13,698 nt of DNA from NCBI GenBank assembly GCA_964383905.1, contig CAYLJO010000172.1, positions 1 to 13,698 of the forward strand. Direction: 5' to 3'. The translations under genes and the position numbers were made by a program. Source of the DNA: CAYLJO01 sp964383905 (GTDB taxonomy: Bacteria > Acidobacteriota > Blastocatellia > Pyrinomonadales > Pyrinomonadaceae). Positions 1-7,566 of this stretch are shown here, in pieces; the stretch's first letter is position 1; each line of letters opens with the position of its first letter. A model generated the notes under the pieces. It was not told where the DNA came from. It saw only the letters and a list, made by a program, of their open reading frames with translations, and did no database searches.

Positions 1-89
1 GATAGTCAGAGCGTAAATCTGTGCTTCGCCCTGCTTTCTCTATGCATGTTAGATGGCAAAGTCAGGTTAATGCTCCGCACTCGGAGTAG

Positions 90-3000
90 TTAAGCCCCCT
101 CTCTTCCCAGAACCCGTCCGCTTTTTCGGTCAATAATCAGCAGGACAGCGCGCTGTGCAGGTAGTCTGACGCTGATTGGCGCTTGTGTCTCATTGTGGAC
201 GAATCTGATCTCCTTGTCCTGACTACTCTCCGAAACTAAGGTGTAGAGCACCGCGGTGGAGAATAGGGTGGGCCTGATCAAGACCGACGGATCGCTCTTC
301 TCAACCGTATAGATAGGCTTGATGTTCGCCTGTCTTAAAGCAAAGTCGTAGAGCGCGACGGTCGGTTCGGTTGAATCGGAAAGCTCGACCGGCAGCGGCG
401 ACCAGATGATCTTGCCCTGCCCGCGCGTGATAACTTTGACCTGCGGCAGACCTTCCCCACGATCGACCGCTTTGTCCAGCTTCTGGATCTTATCCCCGCG
501 GTAGCTCAGACGGTGTTCTTGCCCGTCGATCACCAGCGACTCTTCCTGGACGACGGGTCTAGTGGTTGTGGCGAGGCCGAGCTGTTGTAAGCGCTCGGCC
601 GGAAGCCAGTGCTCATCGTTATCGATGGTTCCTGTCAAGAGTAGTGTTGAGCCGCGATCAACTAACGCAAGCAATGCCTCCCACGATTTTTGGTTGAGCA
701 CGCGGGGCGATGGCAGAACAATCAGTTTCGGAGTATCGGGCTGCTTCCCGATTGCGTATTCGCCGACGGCCCGCACCGGTGTGTGGCAGTAGTAGTGCAT
801 CACACGCACCGCGCGCTTCGTTGCGGCCGTGGCAGAATCGCGCACCGAAAACATCCCGGAATGTGGGATGACCATCAGGACATCTTCATCCTGCTTGCCC
901 TTAAATAAATTGGCATGCTGCCGGATGAACGGTGACAAGGCGAGCATCGGCTCAAGCTCAGGCTTTGCCGTGCCGTCGGCGCGGTAGAAGCCGATCGCGA
1001 CTTCGTTGTCTGACGTCATATAAACATTTGTATTCCACACCCACTGGATGACCCCCGCGCCGTTGGCGCCAAGCGCCAGGGCCAGTTTTCTTTCGAGCAG
1101 GTTGCGCGACTCCTCCTCCGACCGCCAGGCGCTCCCGTCTATCTTTTCGAAGAACATGATCCCTGTTTCTTCGATCAGGTTTGGTTTGGCCGGGGATTTC
1201 GCCATCACGCTGTCCCACAGCAGGTCGTCGTTGAGCCACCAGGTATGGTTGCAGGTAAAATCTACGACGTCGCTGTAAAATTGGGGGTTCGGCCTGTCCG
1301 CGAGACCCCCTTCGTCCTGACCGACGGTGATAAGCTGGCTCGGATTGCCACCGCCGCGAATCGCCGTCGTCATTTCCCTCACCCACCGTTTGAACATCTC
1401 TTGGGCAAACAGGCGATAATCGAAAGCCTTGACGGGTCGCTTATCGTAAAAGTTCTGCTCGTCATTAAACTCGTCCAGGCGAGGCAGCCCTGCCGATTCC
1501 CACGGGAGCTCTCTCCACTGCTCCTGCAGTCTGGCCTGCCGCTCTTTCTCGCCGAGAGAAGCCAACCGCTCGCCGATCCATCTGTTCCAGGCGCTTATCT
1601 CGTAGGCATCATAATTCGGGCGGCAGCTCCAGACGTGCTGCGGCGAGCTGAACGAAGGCTCGTTGATGAAATCCCAGATGAGGTCGTTCACCTCTCGGTA
1701 GCGTCTTGAGAAGGCGGAAACAAACTCTTTCTGCGCGCCGACGGAGCGCGGGTCAAAGTAAGGGTTGACGCCGCCCCACTGCTCGGGCAAGAATGCAAAG
1801 AGCGTGAAGATGACCGGGATATCGTACCTTCGCGCCGTCAACAGAAAAGCGTCCAGTGCCCTGAGCGGCGCCTCGTTCGGCGCGCCCGGATCGAGCATCA
1901 AGTTTTTCCAACCGGTCCAGATCCCCGTCCGCACCATATTGACGCCCGCTTTTTTCATCTCGGCGAAATCCTGATCCCAGACGTAAGGGTTAGGCTCAAA
2001 GAGATACTTCCGGTGGACGTCCGAGGCCATGTAGGTCGTGCCGGTGATCGGGTAGGGCTGGCCGTCCCTCAGGAGATAATCCTTGTTGGCGGTAAACGGT
2101 TTGCCACCCGCCAGTAGTTGGCGATCAAACACCCAGAACCCCGTCGTGTAACGGAGGGTGTCAGCCGGGGTCGATGGCGTCAAAGATAGATTCAAACTGG
2201 CGTTGACCAGGTAGAACCCGGGCGCGAGCTCGCCGAGCTGTTTAAACGGGGCATCGAGATAACCTGTGGCGAGCGAAGCCGCGCCATTCAGCTTAAGAGA
2301 CGACCTCCCGACCGAGCGGCTCTTCTGATCAATCAACTCAATACGGCAATCGCCTTTGATGGCCGTCCCCACATCACCTTTCGGTCTTCTGAGCTGCACG
2401 GTGAATGAAGGCGACTCGCCGCCGTAATAACAGGCATACGAGGGACGGACGACGAAGTCCATTGAACCCTGCGCGGCCATGTTTACTAAGGCGCGGATGG
2501 CTTTGGCACCGATCCTCCCTTTGAAGTTGGCAAGCATCCACCGGCCGCCGGCGAAAGTGCCTTGCAGCCGGTCGATCTGGATGAACGGGGCGGCGAGCCT
2601 TCGGCCATCATTTCCCAGGCCATAGACCAGGGGCTTGAGCTGGGCATCGCGTGCCCCTCCCGAACCACCTTCCGAAGGGTAATCTACCGTCGTGGTAAAG
2701 CGCACATACAATTCATAAATCTCTTCCGCCTGAAATTGATCGAGCAAGGCGTTCGCTCCGTCGAGCGATTCATTCGACCGGTACGACAATCGGCCGGCCG
2801 GCACGGGGAACGCCTGGTTAATCAATAGCTGCTTGTGGAACTGCGTCTGCCGGACCTCCTGCCTCCACCCGTCTCCTTCTTTCCTGACCGGAACAGCGAA
2901 AGGTACGCCCCCAAGATTCACCCAGTTCCCGCCCGCCGCGAGATACTGGTAGACAGCCCCCCAGGCCTCCCTGGGAAAAGCAGAGCCGTAAGGATTGACG

Positions 3001-3299
3001 AACACATCAAACTGGTTGCGACCGAGTTGCTCGTTTAAGTCGCTCAGATTCAGGAAAACGACCTCGTCACCTTCCAGGGCACTTTGCAAGGATTCCTTTG
3101 CCGGCGGGGCGAAATCTGCCGCCGGAAATGTGGGCTCGAAGAAGATAGCAACTCTCAGTTTGTTCATCTGAGGTCTGATGGATTGATCCTGAGAAAGCGC
3201 CACCTGGCCAAGGGCAGTACCGATCAGGGCCACAAGATACATTGCTCTAAAGAAATTATCTAGATTAGGTCGGGTCAGTCTATTGTTTTTTTTCCGCAT
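90..3299 (-). CDS. Secreted clan GH-A glycoside hydrolase with flanking GATase-like domains
   Basis: Predicted exported retaining glycosidase acting on beta-linked sugars; the exact substrate cannot be read from the sequence. I start it at 3299 (1069 aa). That ATG opens a signal peptide (basic start MRKKNNR, then hydrophobic YLVALIGTALGQVALSQ), and a TATAAT at 3352-3357 would lie inside the gene if the longer frame from 3407 were used. Residues about 48-290 resemble a glutamine-amidotransferase-like fold, then a beta-sandwich-like stretch. A TIM barrel spans about 415-770, with WDFINEP carrying the likely acid/base E547 and IEETG carrying the likely nucleophile E711. Residues about 805-970 look like the GATase-like trimerisation domain of GH42 enzymes. 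It diverges from the GH3 gene and probably works with it outside the cytoplasm on plant or microbial polysaccharide. GH5, GH42 or a related GH-A family are all possible. The catalytic motifs are seen; the family is inferred. Confidence 0.85.
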   Translation of the reverse strand: MRKKNNRLTRPNLDNFFRAMYLVALIGTALGQVALSQDQSIRPQMNKLRVAIFFEPTFPAADFAPPAKESLQSALEGDEVVFLNLSDLNEQLGRNQFDVFVNPYGSAFPREAWGAVYQYLAAGGNWVNLGGVPFAVPVRKEGDGWRQEVRQTQFHKQLLINQAFPVPAGRLSYRSNESLDGANALLDQFQAEEIYELYVRFTTTVDYPSEGGSGGARDAQLKPLVYGLGNDGRRLAAPFIQIDRLQGTFAGGRWMLANFKGRIGAKAIRALVNMAAQGSMDFVVRPSYACYYGGESPSFTVQLRRPKGDVGTAIKGDCRIELIDQKSRSVGRSSLKLNGAASLATGYLDAPFKQLGELAPGFYLVNASLNLSLTPSTPADTLRYTTGFWVFDRQLLAGGKPFTANKDYLLRDGQPYPITGTTYMASDVHRKYLFEPNPYVWDQDFAEMKKAGVNMVRTGIWTGWKNLMLDPGAPNEAPLRALDAFLLTARRYDIPVIFTLFAFLPEQWGGVNPYFDPRSVGAQKEFVSAFSRRYREVNDLIWDFINEPSFSSPQHVWSCRPNYDAYEISAWNRWIGERLASLGEKERQARLQEQWRELPWESAGLPRLDEFNDEQNFYDKRPVKAFDYRLFAQEMFKRWVREMTTAIRGGGNPSQLITVGQDEGGLADRPNPQFYSDVVDFTCNHTWWLNDDLLWDSVMAKSPAKPNLIEETGIMFFEKIDGSAWRSEEESRNLLERKLALALGANGAGVIQWVWNTNVYMTSDNEVAIGFYRADGTAKPELEPMLALSPFIRQHANLFKGKQDEDVLMVIPHSGMFSVRDSATAATKRAVRVMHYYCHTPVRAVGEYAIGKQPDTPKLIVLPSPRVLNQKSWEALLALVDRGSTLLLTGTIDNDEHWLPAERLQQLGLATTTRPVVQEESLVIDGQEHRLSYRGDKIQKLDKAVDRGEGLPQVKVITRGQGKIIWSPLPVELSDSTEPTVALYDFALRQANIKPIYTVEKSDPSVLIRPTLFSTAVLYTLVSESSQDKEIRFVHNETQAPISVRLPAQRAVLLIIDRKSGRVLGREGA

Positions 3300-3351
3300 A
3301 AGTTGTAAAAGTCTCTCGGCCCTACGGTAATCTAACGAACTACTGACACAT

Positions 3352-3357
3352 ATTATA
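3352..3357 (-). promoter_or_regulatory. -10 element (TATAAT) of the GH-A hydrolase gene
   Basis: A perfect TATAAT on the minus strand lies about 53 bp upstream of the ATG at 3299, predicting a leader of about 46 nt. There is no good TTGACA 16-18 bp upstream, so an activator may be needed. Its position argues against a translation start at 3407. Confidence 0.5.
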
Positions 3358-3420
3358 CTGTGGACCGTGGTTTCTGCGCGGCGGCTCAAACACTGCTCCG
3401 GGACCACGCCGCATCACAGT
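3357..3420. promoter_or_regulatory. Imperfect inverted repeat between divergent hydrolase genes
   Basis: The arm at 3357-3371 (ACTGTG, GAC, CGTGGT) is mirrored at 3403-3420 (ACCACG, CCGCAT, CACAGT). The outer six and inner six bases match exactly, but the connecting parts differ in length. It lies in the 195-bp divergent intergenic region beside the minus-strand -10 and could be an operator coordinating both genes. Chance similarity cannot be excluded. Confidence 0.3.
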
Positions 3421-3494
3421 CTTGATCAAATGGCAGACGGGTCATTCCCGGTCAAGGCCGGTTTTATCTCAACAGTCAATTTGAGAGGGGGAAA

Positions 3495-5957
3495 ATGATG
3501 TTTCCTTGGCGTCTGAGAGGCAGATTAATCGTGACCAAGTATAGGAGGCTCATCGGCTTGCTGGCGGTTTGCTGCGCTGCAGCTTTTGGACTCAGTTTAC
3601 CCGCCGGAGCGCAACGCGAAGCGAAAGAAGGCCAGCCGGACTATCGCAATCCGCGGCTGCCCGTCGAGCAAAGAGTCGCGGACTTGCTCGGCAGGATGAC
3701 GCCGGAAGAAAAGGTCGCGCAGACCGAAGCCATCTGGGTCACGGAACAGAAAAAGCTTTTCATTGACGAGCAGGGTAACTTTTCATTGAATGACAAGATG
3801 AAAGAGCTGCTCAAAAACGGGATCGGACAGATGAGCGGGCCGAGCCTGGGCCTGGCATCTGATCTCGTCGATCGAACCGGCCCGTACCAGAAAAAGGGGC
3901 CGCGAGAGAATGCCGTCTTTAACAACGAGCTACAGAAGTATGTGATTGAGCACAACCGCTTGGGCATCCCGGTCGTCTTCCATGAGGAAGCGCTGCACGG
4001 TTTCGCGGCGCGCGGCGCGACCAGTTTTCCTCAAGCCATCGCGCTGGCAGGCACGTGGGACGTTGATCTCGTGCAGGAGGTGTTTTCCGCCGCCGCAATG
4101 GAAGCCCGCGCGCGCGGCACCCATCAGGTTCTCGCCCCGGTCGTCGACCTGGGCCGTGAACCGCGCTGGGGTAGAACGGAGGAGACCTATGGAGAGGACC
4201 CGTATCTTGTCTCGCGCATGGGGGTGGCTGCTGTCCAAGGGTTTCAGGGCCAGGGCCCGACTGTAGACAAGCAGCACGTCGTTGCGACGCTCAAGCACTT
4301 TGCCGCGCACGGTCAACCTGAGGGGGGGACCAACATCGCTCCCGCGAATTACTCGGAAAGGATTCTGCGAGAACAGTTCCTCGCGCCCTTCCAGGCCGCC
4401 ATCACCGAAGCGGGCGCGATGAGCGTCATGGCCTCCTACAACGAGATTGATGGCCTCCCCTCCCACGCTAACAAGTGGCTGCTGGAGAGAGTCCTCCGGG
4501 GCGAATGGGGTTTTAACGGCTTTGTCGTCTCAGATTACTTTGGGGTCCATGAGTTGATCACGCGCCATCACGTGGCGGACGATGACAGGGCCGCGGCTAA
4601 GAGGGCCGTTGAGGCCGGTGTGGACACAGAACTGCCTGGTATTCAGGCTTATGGGACACTGCTTCAGCAGGTCAAAGACGGGAGAGTCTCGATGGCGACT
4701 CTGGACAGGGCGGTCGCGAGGACCTTGCGCGCGAAGTTCCTGCTCGGGCTCTTCGATGACCCTTACGTCGACCCGGACTATGCGGAGAGAATCAGCGAGA
4801 GCCAGGAGCACCGCAATCTCGCTTTGAAGGCGGCGCGTGAGGCGATCACCCTTCTCAAGAACCAGAACAATCTTGTTCCCTTGGACAGGAACAGAATCAG
4901 ATCCATCGCCGTGATCGGTCCGAATGCCGGTCGGGTTGAATTGGGAGAGTATAGCGGTGACCCCGTTCACAAAGTTAGTATTCTGCAGGGCATCAAAAAC
5001 AAGCTTGGCGATCGGGTCAGGGTTTCCTACGCGGAGGGCTGCAAGATTACCGAAGGGGCGCAGGAAAAAGGGGGCGAGCCGAGCTGGTGGAACGATAATG
5101 TGAGATTAAGCAATCCGGCAGACGACGCGAGAAGAATCGCCGAGGCGGTGAGAGCCGCCAGGGACTCTGATGTCGCTTTGGTGGTCGTCGGCGGAAATGT
5201 CGAGACGGCAAGAGAAGCGTGGGCGGATAATCATCTGGGTGATAGAGTTAGCCTCGATTTGATCGGGCGGCAGAATGATCTTGTCAAGGCTATTGTGGAA
5301 ACAGGCAAGCCAACGGTCGTCTTTCTGATCAACGGTAGAGTTTTATCTTTCAACTACATCGCCGACAACGTCCCCGCCGTTTTCGAAGGCTGGTATCTGG
5401 GCCAAGAAACCGGCACGGCCGTCGCGGATGTATTATTCGGTGATTATAACCCGGGTGGCAAACTGCCCATTACGCTTCCGCGCTCGGTGGGCCAGCTCCC
5501 CGATTACTATTACCAGAAACCTTCCGCCAAACGGGGCTATCTCTTCGACAGTAAAGAGCCCCTGTACGTTTTCGGTCACGGCCTCAGCTACACCACGTTC
5601 AAGTACAGCAACTTACGCATCATGCCGGATAAGATTGGTCCGGCGGGACAGGCGACTGTTTCAGTTGACGTGACCAACACGGGCGGGATGGCTGGCGATG
5701 AGGCCGCCCAGATGTACATCCGGGATGAAGTCAGCTCGGTGACCAGGCCGATCAAGGAGCTGAAGGGCTTTCAGCGGGTTGGTCTGGAGCCGGGGCAGAC
5801 CAAGACAGTGCAATTCGTGATCACGCCCGATAAGCTGTCGTTCCTCGATGAAAACATGAACCGTGTGGTTGAGCCGGGCTGGTTCGACATCATGGTGGGC
5901 GGAAGCTCAAGCCCGGATAAGCTTCTAACTGCGCGCTTAGAAGTAGTGGCCAGGTGA
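3495..5957 (+). CDS. Secreted glycoside hydrolase family 3 enzyme (beta-glucosidase/xylosidase type)
   Basis: Exo-acting retaining beta-glycosidase that removes terminal sugars from oligosaccharides, probably in the periplasm. The start is supported by a strong ribosome binding site (GAGAGGGGG, 4 nt before the ATG). Residues 1-39 form a signal peptide (hydrophobic LIGLLAVCCAAAFGLSL, likely cut after AGA). The GH3 barrel shows GREPRWGRTEETYGEDP near residue 220, the KH pair (K267, H268) and the nucleophile D347 in VVSDYFGV. The second alpha/beta domain holds an NVETAREAW stretch where the acid/base should lie (E570 or E574). A C-terminal fibronectin-III-like domain (GHGLSYTTF to the end) completes the usual three-domain form. 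At 820 aa it is close to BglX-type enzymes. It has no frameshift and all expected motifs. Glucosidase, xylosidase and arabinosidase activities cannot be told apart from the sequence. Confidence 0.95.
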   Translation: MMFPWRLRGRLIVTKYRRLIGLLAVCCAAAFGLSLPAGAQREAKEGQPDYRNPRLPVEQRVADLLGRMTPEEKVAQTEAIWVTEQKKLFIDEQGNFSLNDKMKELLKNGIGQMSGPSLGLASDLVDRTGPYQKKGPRENAVFNNELQKYVIEHNRLGIPVVFHEEALHGFAARGATSFPQAIALAGTWDVDLVQEVFSAAAMEARARGTHQVLAPVVDLGREPRWGRTEETYGEDPYLVSRMGVAAVQGFQGQGPTVDKQHVVATLKHFAAHGQPEGGTNIAPANYSERILREQFLAPFQAAITEAGAMSVMASYNEIDGLPSHANKWLLERVLRGEWGFNGFVVSDYFGVHELITRHHVADDDRAAAKRAVEAGVDTELPGIQAYGTLLQQVKDGRVSMATLDRAVARTLRAKFLLGLFDDPYVDPDYAERISESQEHRNLALKAAREAITLLKNQNNLVPLDRNRIRSIAVIGPNAGRVELGEYSGDPVHKVSILQGIKNKLGDRVRVSYAEGCKITEGAQEKGGEPSWWNDNVRLSNPADDARRIAEAVRAARDSDVALVVVGGNVETAREAWADNHLGDRVSLDLIGRQNDLVKAIVETGKPTVVFLINGRVLSFNYIADNVPAVFEGWYLGQETGTAVADVLFGDYNPGGKLPITLPRSVGQLPDYYYQKPSAKRGYLFDSKEPLYVFGHGLSYTTFKYSNLRIMPDKIGPAGQATVSVDVTNTGGMAGDEAAQMYIRDEVSSVTRPIKELKGFQRVGLEPGQTKTVQFVITPDKLSFLDENMNRVVEPGWFDIMVGGSSSPDKLLTARLEVVAR

Positions 5958-6151
5958 GCTCTGTCAATCATAAAAGAGAAGCTTCATACAGGAATGGTAC
6001 TCGATTCACTACGGGCAGGAGACGTATTGGAAAGGCGCTTTCACACGACCTTGAGCCTAAAGGGACTGGCCTTCTGTCGCACAAGCCGGTGGAGAAATCT
6101 CAGTCGATCACCTTAACCCCGTGGGGCCTGATAATTATCGAGGAAAGATAA
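5958..6151 (+). pseudogene. Frameshifted C-terminal fragment of a glycosidase-like protein
   Basis: Right after the GH3 stop, one reading frame (5989-6054) encodes a protein-like stretch reading EWYSIHYGQETYWKGAFTRP before a stop. A second frame then continues from about 6045 with DLEPKGTGLL and ends ITLTPWGLIIIEER. Hydrophobic tails of the form L-x-PWG-x-x-I-x-E are common at the C-terminal beta-sandwich of glycosidases. Read together across one frame change near 6045-6056, the two halves make a continuous C-terminus of about 55 residues. No start, ribosome binding site or catalytic part remains. This is most likely the remnant of a third hydrolase gene lost by deletion. The family is unknown. 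It could instead be a small unknown gene using the GTG at 5954, which overlaps the GH3 stop, but the better-looking protein in the other frame argues against that. Confidence 0.5.
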
Positions 6152-6309
6152 TTCGCCCCGATTCGTGGCACACGATCGCCTTGTTAATAATTACGCCGCA
6201 TTCTGAATGAATATCCGGGAAGCCTCGCTACGTCACTGCCGGCTGACGGCTTCCGCTCGCTGTACTATGCCGTATAGCCCGGCGAGCGACCGAAGACTTT
6301 GCAACCGGC

Positions 6310-6978
6310 TCAGCGGGGACCACCGACGGCTCCCGGCGTGACGATAATGGTCCGGGTCCCGACTCCGGGTCCCAAAATCTGTCCAAAACCGAACGGAGCT
6401 CCAAAATTGAAGAACGGCCTGTAGCCTGGCTGCGGACCGGTAATGATGGTGACGGGGGGCACAACTAATCCATAATTATCGTACTGGTATGGCACCGGCG
6501 CAGGGTAGCTGTTCAGGTTATTAAGGTTGTTCAGGCTGTTCTGGTAAGCAAGCCGTGCGTTGATTACTTCGAGTTGCGCGCGCGTGGCTTCCGATTGGGC
6601 CCGGATGACTTCAGACTGCATCCGCTGCGCTTCGATCTGGAGGGCCATCTCGTGCAATCTTCGATCCTGCTCTTCCTGGCGCCGCCGTATCTCCTCCCGC
6701 GAGGGTAAGCCGAGTTCTTTACGCCGGCGTTCGTCTGCCTTTTCCTCAGCGATCCTCTTGCGGCGCAGCGCTTCTAGGTCCTGATTGGTGATCGTTCGTC
6801 GCGCCGCCGGTCCTTGCGAGTCTTGAGGTGTGAACGTTTGGGCGCCCGACACCCAGGGCACGATCAGCGTGACCATCAGGGCAGCCACACACTGCCACAT
6901 CGGGCTGTGCATGCCTGTTCGGTGAAGTCTTAGCCAATCAATAGACTTTTCTGTGTTGGGAAATCTCAGGGTGGTCAT
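6310..6978 (-). CDS. Secreted coiled-coil protein with Pro/Gly-rich tail, function unknown
   Basis: I do not recognise this 222-aa protein. It has a long n-region, a hydrophobic segment at residues about 28-46 (WQCVAALMVTLIVPWVSGAQ) ending in a plausible signal-peptidase site, then a highly charged helical stretch at about 63-148 rich in Arg, Glu and Gln that should form a coiled coil. A short Asn/Leu repeat (NSLNNLNNLN) and a Pro/Gly/Tyr-rich tail (about 158-222) that is probably disordered follow. The start at 6978 has GAGGAG 10 nt upstream. An internal ATG at 6912 would give a more typical signal peptide but has only a weak ribosome binding site. It stands alone, with a candidate promoter 70-95 bp upstream. 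It may be a periplasmic or surface structural protein; this is inferred only from composition. Confidence 0.75.
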   Translation of the reverse strand: MTTLRFPNTEKSIDWLRLHRTGMHSPMWQCVAALMVTLIVPWVSGAQTFTPQDSQGPAARRTITNQDLEALRRKRIAEEKADERRRKELGLPSREEIRRRQEEQDRRLHEMALQIEAQRMQSEVIRAQSEATRAQLEVINARLAYQNSLNNLNNLNSYPAPVPYQYDNYGLVVPPVTIITGPQPGYRPFFNFGAPFGFGQILGPGVGTRTIIVTPGAVGGPR

Positions 6979-7045
6979 AACCTAAATACTCCTCGGTTAA
7001 CTTACAAATTCTCGGCTGGCTGGGCACTGATCGAATTTGAGCGGT

Positions 7046-7075
7046 ATTATGGCATGCGCCCAAGTTTTATTTCAA
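7046..7075 (-). promoter_or_regulatory. Candidate promoter of the secreted coiled-coil gene
   Basis: On the minus strand TTGAAA (7070-7075) and CATAAT (7046-7051) are 18 bp apart, giving a leader of about 60 nt to the ATG at 6978. Each hexamer differs from consensus at one or two positions. Confidence 0.4.
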
Positions 7076-7116
7076 TCTTAAAGGTGGCTGTTTAAACTTG
7101 TTGTTTTGGAGGCTCG

Positions 7117-7566
7117 CTAACGGACACGGCGTATCCGGCGGAGCACAGGCCCCAAGCGTTGCTGGAAGGCTTCGGCTATTTTATCCCGCGCTTCCTGCTC
7201 ATGCGGCTTACCGGTTGATCTGCTATCCGGAGCATGCATGGTTCGAGAAGGTTTATCCGGCTGCGATGACATCAGGGATAGGACCATTGGAGAAGTTTGT
7301 CCTTTTCCTCCGCCCGACTTTATTGTGAAAGGTGCGCATACCCCGCACTGTGGCATGATCCGGCGTTTTTGACCGGGCACGGGGCGCCGTGTGAAGAGTT
7401 CGCCCGCGCTGATCTCTTTTCCGCAGGGCGCGCAAATAAGTGGTCGGAGCGCGCGGTAGAGGACTCCCCCGGAATGGTTACCGAATTCTGCCCTCCCCAC
7501 CACTTCGCTGACGGCCTGCTTCTTGATCATGATCCTGGCGTCTGAAACCTCAGGTAAATGGGTCAT
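7117..7566 (-). CDS. Zinc-ribbon-like small protein, translationally coupled to the gene before it
   Basis: This 149-aa protein matches no family I can name. Two CxxC pairs, C45/C48 (LICAPCGK) and C74/C77 (MPQCGVCAPF), about 26 residues apart, form a four-cysteine zinc-ribbon-like module with GELFTRR between them. The C-terminal 50 residues are Ser/Pro-rich and then basic and helical (IAEAFQQRLGPVLRRIRRVR). There is no signal peptide or membrane segment, so it should be cytoplasmic. Its ATG overlaps the upstream stop as ATGA, which indicates translational coupling and supports it as a real gene. Its GC-rich sequence leaves open frames on the other strand, which I treat as shadows. A role in nucleic-acid or protein binding is possible for a zinc ribbon but is not shown. 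Confidence 0.65.
   Translation of the reverse strand: MTHLPEVSDARIMIKKQAVSEVVGRAEFGNHSGGVLYRALRPLICAPCGKEISAGELFTRRPVPGQKRRIMPQCGVCAPFTIKSGGGKGQTSPMVLSLMSSQPDKPSRTMHAPDSRSTGKPHEQEARDKIAEAFQQRLGPVLRRIRRVR

Noticed and set aside
72..87. Small hairpin (CTCCG, CACT, CGGAG) just after the GH-A hydrolase stop.
   Set aside because: The stem has only five pairs and no T-run follows on the minus strand, so I cannot support a terminator.
958..1386. Minus-strand 142-codon frame inside the GH-A hydrolase.
   Set aside because: It is a shifted-frame shadow of the catalytic region with an Arg/Gln-rich composition and no start signal.
3300..3407. N-terminal extension of the GH-A hydrolase up to 3407.
   Set aside because: It would precede the signal peptide with 36 non-hydrophobic residues and would lie across the TATAAT at 3352-3357.
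6254..6288. Seven-base inverted repeat (CGCTCGC and GCGAGCG) with a 21-nt loop downstream of the coiled-coil gene.
   Set aside because: The loop is long, there is no T-run, and similar GC-rich matches are expected by chance.
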